Shown here: one piece after another, positions 24,488 through 33,356 of the stretch | How positions within the stretch are numbered: the first letter of the stretch is position 1 | How the letters are laid out: each line of letters begins with the position of its first letter | Assembly: GCA_910577685.1 (NCBI GenBank) | Contig: CAJTOH010000004.1 | Coordinates: forward strand, 62,001-126,000 | Direction: 5' to 3' | Source: an uncultured Dorea sp. | GTDB taxonomy: Bacteria > Bacillota > Clostridia > Lachnospirales > Lachnospiraceae | DNA length: 64,000 nt | The notes under the pieces: model-generated | What the model was told of the DNA's origin: nothing | What the model saw: the letters and a program-made list of their open reading frames with translations, nothing else | Databases searched by the model: none | Program-made: the position numbers and the translations under genes

Positions 24488-25444
24488 ATGAAGAACAAGA
24501 ATCAATCGTCCTTTTCAAGTAAATACTGGCTGATCATCATCTCGGTTCTCTCCGTGATACTGCTGGGAATCGAGCGTTTTACGGACGGGGGCGGACCTCT
24601 GCGTTTTATCGCCAGCTACACCGTGATTCCTATGCAGGAAGGAATCAGCTATGTGGGCAGGTTCATGAGCGACCTGTCGGACAATTTTGAGACGCTGGAG
24701 GATATGAAGAAGGAGAACCAGAAGCTTCAGGCAAAGGTTGACGACCTGACCATAGATAATACGCGGCTTCGGCAGGAACAGTATGAATTGGACCGGCTGC
24801 GGGAATTGTATAAGCTGGACGAGAATTATTCGGACTATGAGAAGATCGGAGCCCATGTTGTTGCCAATAACGGCAGCAACTGGTTTACGGACTTCACCAT
24901 CGACAAGGGGACGCAGGACGGAGTACAGGTGGATTCCAACGTGCTGGCAGGAAGCGGCCTCGTGGGGATCGTGATCGAGGCAGGCCCTACCTATTCCCGG
25001 GTCCGCGCCATCGTAGACGACGCCAGCAACGTAAGCGCCATGATGCTTTCAACCTCGGATACCTGTATGGTCAGGGGGGACTTAAAGCTAATGGCGGACG
25101 GAAGGCTCCGCTTTGAGAAGCTGCCCAATAATGACAACAAGATCGAGCCGGGAGAACAGGTGGTGACTTCCCATGTAAGTCCGCGTTTTCTGCAGGGACT
25201 CTTTATCGGATACGTCAGTGAGATTGAAGTAGATTCCAATAACCTGACCCGTTCCGGCTATATTACTCCGGCAGTAGATTTCAGTAAGCTGCAGGAGGTA
25301 CTGGTAATTACCACAACCAAACGCAACCTGCTGGAGGGCGATAATCCGAAGGAGGAGCAAAAGGACGACGCGGCTCCCGAGGATGATGCTGATTCGCAGG
25401 AACCTGAGCAGGAGCCTGATTCACAGGCGGGAGAAGGAGAATGA
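24488..25444 (+). CDS. mreC: Rod shape-determining protein MreC
   Basis: Membrane-anchored scaffold of the elongasome that contacts PBP2. The 318-residue product has one membrane segment near 15-33, a coiled-coil region (about 65-105, KKENQKLQAKV) and the beta-domain with GLVGIVIEAGPTYSRVR. The C-terminal 35 residues are an acidic Asp/Glu/Gln-rich tail. ATG 24488 is two bases past the mreB stop; an in-frame ATG at 24473 lies inside mreB. Confidence 0.92.
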   Translation: MKNKNQSSFSSKYWLIIISVLSVILLGIERFTDGGGPLRFIASYTVIPMQEGISYVGRFMSDLSDNFETLEDMKKENQKLQAKVDDLTIDNTRLRQEQYELDRLRELYKLDENYSDYEKIGAHVVANNGSNWFTDFTIDKGTQDGVQVDSNVLAGSGLVGIVIEAGPTYSRVRAIVDDASNVSAMMLSTSDTCMVRGDLKLMADGRLRFEKLPNNDNKIEPGEQVVTSHVSPRFLQGLFIGYVSEIEVDSNNLTRSGYITPAVDFSKLQEVLVITTTKRNLLEGDNPKEEQKDDAAPEDDADSQEPEQEPDSQAGEGE

Positions 25445-25447
25445 TCT

Positions 25448-25966
25448 ATGAAGAGGAAGTTCATAACCTTTGCCGTGATCCTGATCTGCTTTCTGCTCCA
25501 GAGCACAGTGTTCCAATATCTGGCGTTTGCTATGGTTAAGCCGAACATGCTGATCGCAGTGACCTCCTCCTTTGGTTTTATGCGGGGGAAGAAGTCGGGG
25601 CTGTTCGTCGGATTTTTGTCGGGACTTTTGGTGGATCTGTTCTGGGGCGGCACCTTGGGATTCAACATGCTTCTCTATTCGGTTATCGGATATGTGAACG
25701 GTTCGTTCCGCCGGATGTTCTATGACGACGATATCAAGCTTCCGATCGTATTGATTGGCGTGAGCGATTTCTTCTATGGACTGCTTACGTATGTATGCTT
25801 ATATATGCTGCGGGGTGACTTTGCTTTTGGATCCCACCTTATGAAAATTATGATGCCGGAATTGGTATATACCATTCTGGTAACTCTGGCGCTTTATCAG
25901 ATCATATTACACATTAATAAGAAACTGGAAGAAGAAGAACAAAGGAGTGCAAGCAAATTTGTATAG
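25448..25966 (+). CDS. mreD: Rod shape-determining protein MreD
   Basis: A 172-residue integral membrane protein with about five hydrophobic segments, including LFVGFLSGLLVDLFWG, a typical MreD feature. It works with MreC and the PBP2/RodA synthase. The last codons overlap the pbp2 start (TTG 25959), so translation of the two is probably coupled. Confidence 0.88.
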   Translation: MKRKFITFAVILICFLLQSTVFQYLAFAMVKPNMLIAVTSSFGFMRGKKSGLFVGFLSGLLVDLFWGGTLGFNMLLYSVIGYVNGSFRRMFYDDDIKLPIVLIGVSDFFYGLLTYVCLYMLRGDFAFGSHLMKIMMPELVYTILVTLALYQIILHINKKLEEEEQRSASKFV

Positions 25967-28895
25967 TTTATGGGAACGGTTCAAATCCGGTATCAAGGAA
26001 ATCTCTCAATCCCGAGTTGTCATAATCATATTGATGTTCTGCGCTATGTCCGCCATTTTGGTTCAGAGAGTATTCTATCTGCAGATCGTAAAGGGACAGG
26101 AATATCTGGATGATTATAAGCTGCAGATTCAGAAAACCAAGGAAGTACAGGGAACCCGCGGGAATATCTATGACCGCAACGGGTATCTTCTGGCCTATAA
26201 CGAACTGGCCTATGCAGTCACGATAGAAGACAACGGCGAGTATGACGACCGGGAGCATAAGAATAAAGAACTTAACAGAGTCGTGTCCAGCGTAATCGGA
26301 ATGGTTGAATCCAATGGAGATACTGTGATTAATAATTTCGGGATCATTCTGGACAATAATAATAATTATATGTATGTCGCGCAGAATGAGACGCAGCGGC
26401 TTAGATTTGTTGCGGACGTATACGGAAAACGTACTATTGACGAGCTTTCCTCCAAACAGAAGAACATCTCGGCAGAAGCGCTCATTAAATATCTGTGTAC
26501 CGACGAGGTGAACGGATACGGAATCGACCAGTCAAAAATGGAACGGCAGGAGGTTCTCAAACTGGTAAACGTGCGTTATGCAATCTCCCTGAACAGCTAT
26601 CAGAAATTCATCGCGACCACCATTGCGGAAGACGTCAGCGATGAGACGGTGGCCGTGGTTATGGAGAATCTGGACAGCCTCCAGGGGGTCAACATCGAAG
26701 AGGAATCCATGCGCAGATATGAGGACAGTTATTGTTTCGCCAATATTATCGGCTATATCGGTCAGATTTCCCAGGAAGAATACGACGCGCTCAGCAAGAA
26801 GGAGAAAGAAGAGTATTCTAAGACGGATACCATTGGAAAATCCGGGCTTGAGAAGACCATGGATTCGGAGCTGCAGGGAAAGAAAGGCGAGATCAAGCTG
26901 TATGTCAACAGCGTGGGTAAGGTGATCGAGACGATCAATGAGAAGAATCCCAAGGCGGGGAACGATGTGTACCTGTCGATCGACGCCAATCTGCAGAAGG
27001 CCGCATACCACATAATCGAACAGGAACTGGCGGGGATCCTTCTGTCAAGGATCCAAAATACTCTGGATTATGACCGCAGCCAAGTAAAAGACGGCAGCGA
27101 TGTGATTATTCCTATCGGAGATGTCTATAATACATTTATCAGCAATGAGATTCTGGATATGAATCACTTTGCAAAAGAGGAGGCAGGCGTTACGGAGAAG
27201 GAGGTCTTTGCCGCTTTTTCCGCCAGAAGAGAGAGCGTGATTCAGGATATTTCCGCCATACTGACAGATCCCGGCGCCCGGTCATACCGTGATTTCCCGA
27301 AAGAGACACAGGCGTACATGACTTATATCGTATCGGATCTTCTGACCGGCGACGGAGTCATCCGCTCAGACGCCATTGACACCGACGATGCCACCTACAA
27401 GGCTTGGAGGGATGATGAGAGTATTAATATCTATACCTATCTGACCTATGCTATTTCTCAGAACTGGGTTGATACCTCCCTGTTAAAAGAATATGCGGCC
27501 GCAGAGGGTGAATATACCGATTCCAATGAACTTTATCAGGGAATGATTAATTATATTTTAGAGGATATTCAAGCAGACAACAGTTTTAATAAGCTGATTT
27601 ACCGGTATATGATTAAGTCGGGAGCGGTGACGGGACGCCAGATCTGCCTGATGCTCTATGAGCAGGGAGTTCTGACGTTTGACGAGGCGCAGTACAACGG
27701 ATTGAATTCCGGCGGCATATCCGCCTATGATTTTGTCAGGGGTAAGATCGAGACCTTGGAGATTACGCCGGGACAGCTTGCGCTTGAACCGTGTACCGGC
27801 TCCATCGTCGTGACGGACACAAACAGCGGCAAGGTTCTCGCCTGCGTGTCCTACCCGGGGTACGACAACAACCGCCTTGCTAATGCGATGGATTCTAATT
27901 ACTATCAGAAACTCGTGACAGACCAGGCAAGACCTTTCTACAACAATGCAACCCAAGAGAAGACTGCTCCCGGTTCTACCTATAAGCCGCTGGTATCAAT
28001 CGCCGGCCTGATGGAAGGGGTCGTGAATGTGAACACCTATCTTCCATGCAGCGGAATCTATGAGAAAGTAGAGCCGAACCCGACTTGCTGGATCTATCCA
28101 AGCGCTCACGGAGGCCTGAATGTGGCAGGGGCTCTGCAGCATTCCTGTAACTGCTACTATTACGAAGTGGGTTACCGCATGAGTCTTCAGGAAAACGGGA
28201 TTGATCAGATTGACTCGGACACCAAGGAGGGGTCGGCCACAGGCGTATATTACTCCAGTAATCTGGGGCTTGATAATTTGAAGAAGTATGCGGTTCAGTT
28301 CGGGCTGGGCGAGACGTCGGGGCTTGAGATTCCGGAGTCCGACCCGCAGATCTCCGACGATTCGTCCGTACCGTCGTCCATCGGACAGGGTACTAACAAT
28401 TATACCGTCAGCCAGATCGCACGGTATATTACGGCCGTTGCCAACAAAGGAACCGTATATAACTTAAGTCTTCTTGATAAAGTCACTTCAGTGGACGGTA
28501 AAGTAATAAAAGAGTATGAGCCGTCGGTGTTCAACACGATCACCGACGTATCGGACGCTTATTGGTCCGCAGTTCATACCGGTATGCGCAACATGGTTAC
28601 CTCCCACAGTGATTTATTTGCAACAATAAATGCCAGTAATATAAAACTGTCTGGAAAGTCAGGTACGGCACAGCAGAGTAAGACCCATCCGGACCACGGT
28701 CTTTTCGTTGGATTTGCTCCGAGCGACAGTCCGGAGGTGGCTTTCGCGGTCCGTATCGCTAATGGTTACAGTTCTAATTATGCCTGCGATATCGGAAGCG
28801 ATGTAATGGAATACTATTATGAGATAACTCCGGAGAATGAATTAATTACCGGAAAAGCAGCCAAGGTGAAAGTTGGAACGACAGGAGGAGATTAA
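25959..28895 (+). CDS. mrdA: Penicillin-binding protein 2 (class B transpeptidase), long form
   Basis: Crosslinks peptidoglycan during side-wall growth, partner of RodA. The product (about 978 residues) has one N-terminal membrane segment (about 20-40) and a dimerisation domain with GTRGNIYDRNG. A long middle region of about 280 residues separates it from the transpeptidase domain. The active-site motifs are intact: STYK (Ser about 673), SCN and KSGTA. B. subtilis homologues are about 700 residues, so the middle region is an insertion. The longest frame starts at GTG 25947, which overlaps the AAAGGAG site, so I prefer TTG 25959, 11 bases after it. Confidence 0.92.
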   Translation: MYSLWERFKSGIKEISQSRVVIIILMFCAMSAILVQRVFYLQIVKGQEYLDDYKLQIQKTKEVQGTRGNIYDRNGYLLAYNELAYAVTIEDNGEYDDREHKNKELNRVVSSVIGMVESNGDTVINNFGIILDNNNNYMYVAQNETQRLRFVADVYGKRTIDELSSKQKNISAEALIKYLCTDEVNGYGIDQSKMERQEVLKLVNVRYAISLNSYQKFIATTIAEDVSDETVAVVMENLDSLQGVNIEEESMRRYEDSYCFANIIGYIGQISQEEYDALSKKEKEEYSKTDTIGKSGLEKTMDSELQGKKGEIKLYVNSVGKVIETINEKNPKAGNDVYLSIDANLQKAAYHIIEQELAGILLSRIQNTLDYDRSQVKDGSDVIIPIGDVYNTFISNEILDMNHFAKEEAGVTEKEVFAAFSARRESVIQDISAILTDPGARSYRDFPKETQAYMTYIVSDLLTGDGVIRSDAIDTDDATYKAWRDDESINIYTYLTYAISQNWVDTSLLKEYAAAEGEYTDSNELYQGMINYILEDIQADNSFNKLIYRYMIKSGAVTGRQICLMLYEQGVLTFDEAQYNGLNSGGISAYDFVRGKIETLEITPGQLALEPCTGSIVVTDTNSGKVLACVSYPGYDNNRLANAMDSNYYQKLVTDQARPFYNNATQEKTAPGSTYKPLVSIAGLMEGVVNVNTYLPCSGIYEKVEPNPTCWIYPSAHGGLNVAGALQHSCNCYYYEVGYRMSLQENGIDQIDSDTKEGSATGVYYSSNLGLDNLKKYAVQFGLGETSGLEIPESDPQISDDSSVPSSIGQGTNNYTVSQIARYITAVANKGTVYNLSLLDKVTSVDGKVIKEYEPSVFNTITDVSDAYWSAVHTGMRNMVTSHSDLFATINASNIKLSGKSGTAQQSKTHPDHGLFVGFAPSDSPEVAFAVRIANGYSSNYACDIGSDVMEYYYEITPENELITGKAAKVKVGTTGGD

Positions 28896-28928
28896 GGGAA
28901 AGGGATTAGAAGGAAAGGATGAGTTTAT

Positions 28929-29519
28929 GTGAAAGATCCGGTGCTCATTAAGAGCAACAGATACGGGATTACGATCTATTTCGACCCGGACATGCCCTTC
29001 GGGGAGTTGCTTTCGGAGGTTCAGAAGAAATTCCAGTCTTCCGCACATTTTTTCGGTCACGCGGACATGGCGGTAGAATTCGAGGGCCGTACTTTCACAA
29101 AAGAGGAGGAGCAGCTAATGACAGAGGTCATTCAGGATGCTGCCAAGATACAGATATTGTGCATTATTGAGAAGGACACCGATACGGAAGAAATCCACAG
29201 AAGAATGTTGGATGAAAGCCTGGAAACGATCCATGAAAGAGACGGCCGATTCTATAGAGGTACGTTAAGAGGAAAACAGATCCTGGAATCTGAGACGAGT
29301 ATTGTGATTGTCGGGGATATTGAAGAGGGGGCGGTTGTGGCGTCCAAACAGAACGTCGTGGTCACAGGAACCATTTACGGGACTGTGATCGCGGGAGCCT
29401 CCGGCAATTATGACGCAGTGATCGCAGCCTTATGTATGAAGCCGAAAAAGCTGCGCATTGGAGATATTGAAGTCAAACCAGTTATAGGAGGAAGTTATTC
29501 ATGGGCGAAGTTATTGTAA
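28929..29519 (+). CDS. minC: Septum site-determining protein MinC
   Basis: Inhibits FtsZ polymerisation away from mid-cell. The 196-residue product has an N-terminal domain (about 1-85) and a C-terminal beta-helix (about 105-196, ESETSIVIVGDIEEGA and VVTGTIYGTVIAG). GTG 28929 follows AAAGGATG; the ATG one frame over is followed by a stop. The end overlaps minD by 19 bases, giving coupled translation. Confidence 0.9.
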   Translation: MKDPVLIKSNRYGITIYFDPDMPFGELLSEVQKKFQSSAHFFGHADMAVEFEGRTFTKEEEQLMTEVIQDAAKIQILCIIEKDTDTEEIHRRMLDESLETIHERDGRFYRGTLRGKQILESETSIVIVGDIEEGAVVASKQNVVVTGTIYGTVIAGASGNYDAVIAALCMKPKKLRIGDIEVKPVIGGSYSWAKLL

Positions 29520-30292
29520 TTACATCGGGAAAAGGCGGCGTCGGAAAGACGACGACAACGGCAAATCTTGGAGCCGGATTATCGAAGCATGACAAGAAGG
29601 TAGTCGTGATTGACACGGATCTTGGGCTTCGTAATCTGGATGTGGTCATGGGACTTGAGAACTTGATTGTCTATAATTTGGTAGATGTGATCGAGGGTAC
29701 ATGCCGGTTAAAACAGGCGCTGATCCGCGATAAGCGTTATGAGAACCTCTACCTTCTGCCTTCCGCGCAGACGAAGGACAAGACGGCAATCTCCCCGGGG
29801 CAGATGAAGAAACTGACGTCCGAGCTTAAGGATGAGTTCGATTACATACTTCTGGATTGTCCGGCAGGGATTGAGCAGGGATTCATGAACGCCATTGCAG
29901 GCGCGGACCGCGCAATCATCGTCACGACTCCGGAGGTATCGGCAATCCGCGACGCAGACCGTATTATCGGCCTTCTGGCGAGCCACCAACTGAAAAAGAC
30001 GGAGCTGATCATTAATCGAATCCGTGTGGATATGGTGAAACGCGGGGATATGATGACGGTGGACGATGTGACGGAGATTCTGTCCATTCCGCTGATCGGC
30101 GCGCTGCCGGACGACGAGCAGGTGGTGATCGGCACGAACCAAGGCGAGCCTGTGATCGGCATGGATTCGAAAGCAGGCACGGCATATATGAATATCTGTA
30201 AACGCATCATGGGCATGGATGTTCCTTTTCTGGAGCTTACAAGCAGCGCCGGTTTCTTCTCTAAGATATCCAGCCTCTTTAAGAAAGAATAG
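29501..30292 (+). CDS. minD: Septum site-determining ATPase MinD
   Basis: Membrane-associated ParA/MinD-type ATPase that recruits MinC. The 263-residue product has the deviant Walker A GKGGVGKTT (about 10-18), DTDLGLRNLD and DCPAGIEQG motifs. The C-terminal end SSLFKKE is an amphipathic membrane-targeting helix. A GGAGG site precedes ATG 29501. Confidence 0.95.
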   Translation: MGEVIVITSGKGGVGKTTTTANLGAGLSKHDKKVVVIDTDLGLRNLDVVMGLENLIVYNLVDVIEGTCRLKQALIRDKRYENLYLLPSAQTKDKTAISPGQMKKLTSELKDEFDYILLDCPAGIEQGFMNAIAGADRAIIVTTPEVSAIRDADRIIGLLASHQLKKTELIINRIRVDMVKRGDMMTVDDVTEILSIPLIGALPDDEQVVIGTNQGEPVIGMDSKAGTAYMNICKRIMGMDVPFLELTSSAGFFSKISSLFKKE

Positions 30293-30303
30293 GAGGATGG
30301 GAT

Positions 30304-30516
30304 ATGTTGAGGAAATCATCGGTTTCTATTGCCAGAAACCGGGTAAAGGCATTGGTTATATCCGACAGGGTCCACTGCACGCCAGATGCCTATGACAATA
30401 TCTGCAGAGAGCTTTTTACCTCTCTCTCCAAGTATATGGAACTTACAGAAGATGATTTTCAGGTTAATATTAACCGGACGCAGGTCGTTATTACATTTGC
30501 AGGAGAAGAAGCGTGA
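30304..30516 (+). CDS. minE: Cell division topological specificity factor MinE
   Basis: A 70-residue protein matching the C-terminal topological-specificity region of MinE (ARNRVKALVISDR, then VNINRTQVVITF). MinE stimulates MinD ATPase and drives oscillation or gradient formation. It is slightly shorter than E. coli MinE (88). It lies 11 bases after minD, and its stop overlaps the GTG of rodA. Confidence 0.88.
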   Translation: MLRKSSVSIARNRVKALVISDRVHCTPDAYDNICRELFTSLSKYMELTEDDFQVNINRTQVVITFAGEEA

Positions 30517-31637
30517 GATTACCTAGATTTACAAAACCTTACCATTTAAGAGATTATAAATTCAGCCTGGTGTTCCTTGTGCTGGCGCTGTCCATGATTG
30601 GGATTATGGCTGTGGGAAGCGCAAAAGCAGTCTACCAGCCGAGACAGATCTTCGGCGTTGCCTTTGGGTTCTGTGTGATGGTTGTCGTATCCCTCATTGA
30701 TTATGTGTGGGTCTGCGATTTTTACTGGCTGCTCTATCTGTTTGCCGTGGCGATTCTTGCCGCAGTTATCCCTTTCGGGGATAAGGTGAACGGTGCAAGA
30801 AGATGGATCGATTTGGGATTCACAACATTTCAGCCCTCTGAGCTTGCCAAGATTCTGCTGATCCTGTTCTTTGCCAAGTTCATCATGGAACATGCCGAAG
30901 ATATCAGCGATAAGTTTACCCTTATCAAATATGCCGTACTCTGCGGAATACCGCTGGTGTTGATCCTTGTGGAGCCAAACCTGTCCACCACGATCTGTAC
31001 GGCTCTGGTCCTCTGCCTGCTGATCTTCGTAGGAGGGTTGAAATACCGGATTATCGGGATGCTTCTGGCTATTCTGGTACCGACCGCGGTGATTTTCTTA
31101 AGCATCGTGGTACAGCCGGATCAGAAGCTTCTAAAGGATTACCAGCAGCAGCGTATCCTGGCCTTTATCGAGCCGGAGAAGTATGCTAACGATACGGCGT
31201 ATCAGCAGAGAAACGCGGTTATGGCAATCGGTTCCGGACAGCTTACGGGTAAGGGACTTAACAATAATACCACGACTTCCGTAAAGAACGGCAATTTCAT
31301 TGCGGAACCTCAGACAGACTTCATCTTTGCAATCATAGGTGAAGAACTTGGTTTCATAGGAAGCTGTATAGTTATTGCTTTATTGTTGTTGATTGTGATA
31401 CAATGTATTCTAATAGGGACGCGATCGCAGAACCTGACGGGTAAGATTGTATGCTGCGGTTTCGGCGGTCTGATCGGTATCCAGAGTTATATCAATATCG
31501 GGGTTGCCACTCAGATCCTGCCGAATACGGGTGTTCCCCTTCCTTTTGTCAGTTACGGGCTTACATCGCTGGTGAGTCTGTATATGGGGGTGGGGTTTGT
31601 CTTAAACGTCGGGTTACAGCCGAAAAAATATCAATAA
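30513..31637 (+). CDS. rodA: Peptidoglycan glycosyltransferase RodA (SEDS family)
   Basis: Polymerises lipid II glycan chains during elongation with PBP2. The 374-residue product has about ten membrane segments. SEDS signatures are visible: GARRWIDLGFTTFQPSELAK and, near the end, NTGVPLPFVSYGLTSL. GTG 30513 follows AGGAGAAG and overlaps the minE stop. FtsW and SpoVE are close relatives; the setting between min genes and pbp2 favours RodA. Confidence 0.9.
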   Translation: MRLPRFTKPYHLRDYKFSLVFLVLALSMIGIMAVGSAKAVYQPRQIFGVAFGFCVMVVVSLIDYVWVCDFYWLLYLFAVAILAAVIPFGDKVNGARRWIDLGFTTFQPSELAKILLILFFAKFIMEHAEDISDKFTLIKYAVLCGIPLVLILVEPNLSTTICTALVLCLLIFVGGLKYRIIGMLLAILVPTAVIFLSIVVQPDQKLLKDYQQQRILAFIEPEKYANDTAYQQRNAVMAIGSGQLTGKGLNNNTTTSVKNGNFIAEPQTDFIFAIIGEELGFIGSCIVIALLLLIVIQCILIGTRSQNLTGKIVCCGFGGLIGIQSYINIGVATQILPNTGVPLPFVSYGLTSLVSLYMGVGFVLNVGLQPKKYQ

Positions 31638-31649
31638 GGAGTGAAGAAG

Positions 31650-32045
31650 ATGAATATAGGACTGATCGCTCATGATTCAAAGAAGACTTTGATGCAGAAT
31701 TTTTGTATTGCTTATAGGGGGATTTTAAGCAAACACAACCTGTATGCAACCGGAACTACCGGGCGTCTGATCGAAGAAGTCACAAACCTGAACGTACACA
31801 AATATCTTGCCGGACCCTTGGGCGGAAAGCAGCAGCTTGGGGCACAGATCGCGCAGAACGATATCGACGCGCTGATCTTCCTGCGGGAACCGTCAAACCC
31901 GAAGCCTCATGAGCCGGATGTAAACGACGTAATCCAACTTTGCGATATGTATAATATTCCTATGGCGAGCAATCTTGCCACCGCAGAATTGATTATTTTA
32001 GCGATTGACAGAGGAGATCTTGATTGGCGTGAAATGTACAGGTAA
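31650..32045 (+). CDS. mgsA: Methylglyoxal synthase
   Basis: Converts dihydroxyacetone phosphate to methylglyoxal, a glycolytic overflow route. The 131-residue product shows the GTTGRLIEE, GPLGGKQQLGAQI and NDIDALIFLREP motifs with the catalytic Asp. A GTG at 31641 is part of the AAGGAG site, so ATG 31650, 8 bases later, is the start. Its location after rodA is common in Lachnospiraceae. The 3' end overlaps the next gene. Confidence 0.93.
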   Translation: MNIGLIAHDSKKTLMQNFCIAYRGILSKHNLYATGTTGRLIEEVTNLNVHKYLAGPLGGKQQLGAQIAQNDIDALIFLREPSNPKPHEPDVNDVIQLCDMYNIPMASNLATAELIILAIDRGDLDWREMYR

Positions 32046-33003
32046 GATTTATCGTTTACTCATTGCCGCCGCCGTCTGTGCGGCGCTGGCGTCAGGATGC
32101 TCAAAGCACGAAGAAGTGGTAGCGGCGTATGAGGAAGAGAACTACAATAAAGATATTTATAGAGGTTCGCTGTTTGCCGGGGATCTCTGTACGGCGACAG
32201 AGGATATTATGCCGGAGGGCGTTTTAGATCCCTCCACGCTGCATTCCGCCGCGCTCTTTGATGTGAACCGCCAAACGGTGGACTATGCCTGCCGGATCCA
32301 TGAACGTCTGTATCCGGCAAGTACGACGAAGATCCTGACCGCATTGGTTGCCATTAAGAATTCGGATCTGTCCGCGACTGTGACGGTACCTCAGGAGGCC
32401 GACGTATCGAATTTTGCTTGGGATGAGAAGACGTGCGGCATTAAGACAGGGGATCAGTTGACCCTTTCAGATCTGCTGCACGGATTATTGATGGAATCAG
32501 GCAATGACACCGCCGTAGCAATCGCCGTTCATGTAGCGGGAAGTACGGAGGCATTCTCACAGATGATGAACGAGGAAGCCCAAAGGCTGATGGCGACGAA
32601 TACGCATTTCGTCAATTCCAACGGTCTTCATGATACGGAACATTACACGACTGCATATGATCTGTATCTGATTTTTAACGAATGTATAAAACATCAGGAA
32701 TTTGTTGATATTATTAATACAAAGCAATATACGGCCCAGATTACCGGGGCAGACGGTTCCGTACGTCAGTCTGACTGGGCGCAGACGAACTTTTATGCGA
32801 CAGGGAAGGCCGAGCAGCCGGCGGGAGCCGCGGTAATCGGCGGTAAGACCGGTACGACGGACCAGGCAGGCAACTGTCTGATCCTGTTAAATCAGACTCC
32901 TGACAACAGTCCCTATATCTCTATTGTGATGGGTGCGGATACAAAAGATTTATTGTACCAAGATATGACGGCCCTGATCAATGGAATATCTGCAAATGAA
33001 TAG
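32029..33003 (+). CDS. D-alanyl-D-alanine carboxypeptidase, lipoprotein (S11 family)
   Basis: Removes the terminal D-Ala from wall pentapeptides. The 324-residue product starts with a lipoprotein signal ending in LASGC (Cys about 24). The active-site motifs are complete: STTK (Ser about 98), SGN (about 157) and KTGTT. The C-terminal beta-domain typical of PBP5 is absent. TTG 32005, TTG 32020 and GTG 32029 are in frame; GTG 32029 lies 12 bases after GAGGAG and gives the cleanest signal peptide. It overlaps mgsA by 17 bases. Confidence 0.85.
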   Translation: MKCTGKIYRLLIAAAVCAALASGCSKHEEVVAAYEEENYNKDIYRGSLFAGDLCTATEDIMPEGVLDPSTLHSAALFDVNRQTVDYACRIHERLYPASTTKILTALVAIKNSDLSATVTVPQEADVSNFAWDEKTCGIKTGDQLTLSDLLHGLLMESGNDTAVAIAVHVAGSTEAFSQMMNEEAQRLMATNTHFVNSNGLHDTEHYTTAYDLYLIFNECIKHQEFVDIINTKQYTAQITGADGSVRQSDWAQTNFYATGKAEQPAGAAVIGGKTGTTDQAGNCLILLNQTPDNSPYISIVMGADTKDLLYQDMTALINGISANE

Positions 33004-33010
33004 AATATTC

Positions 33011-33038
33011 GAAAGGGGCATCCATTGATACCCCTTTC
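33011..33038 (+). terminator. Hairpin between convergent genes, probable terminator
   Basis: GAAAGGGG (33011-33018) pairs with CCCCTTTC (33031-33038), followed by a T-rich TCTTAT. It lies between the carboxypeptidase (plus) and the DUF378 gene (minus). Confidence 0.55.
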
Positions 33039-33067
33039 TCTTATAAATGGCAGTGTTTTGCCCGTAT

Positions 33068-33271
33068 CTATTCGGCAGAAGAGCGGATTCTTCCGTACAT
33101 GCTGATTAGATACAGTCCGCACAGACCCACAAGCGTATAGATGATGCGGGAGAGCCAGGATAGGTTGCCAAAGAGAAAGGCTACCAGGTCAAAGCGGAAG
33201 ATTCCGACTAAGAGCCAGTTGATTGCGCCTATGATTACGATTGTCAAAGTTGTATTGTCAGACCATTTCAT
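33068..33271 (-). CDS. DUF378 family small membrane protein
   Basis: A 67-residue protein with two hydrophobic segments (about 8-25 and 38-58). The pattern INWLLVGIFRFDLVAFLFG is the DUF378 signature, a family of unknown function. AAGGAGG lies before the ATG complementary to 33269-33271. It is the only minus-strand gene in this part of the window and appears monocistronic. Confidence 0.8.
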   Translation of the reverse strand: MKWSDNTTLTIVIIGAINWLLVGIFRFDLVAFLFGNLSWLSRIIYTLVGLCGLYLISMYGRIRSSAE

Positions 33272-33356
33272 ACTTAGTTCCTCCTTTTTATCTTGCTGAG
33301 CTTAGTATGTCTTCTGTAAAAATGATTTATACATATGAGAGAGAGGTTTTCGGCAA

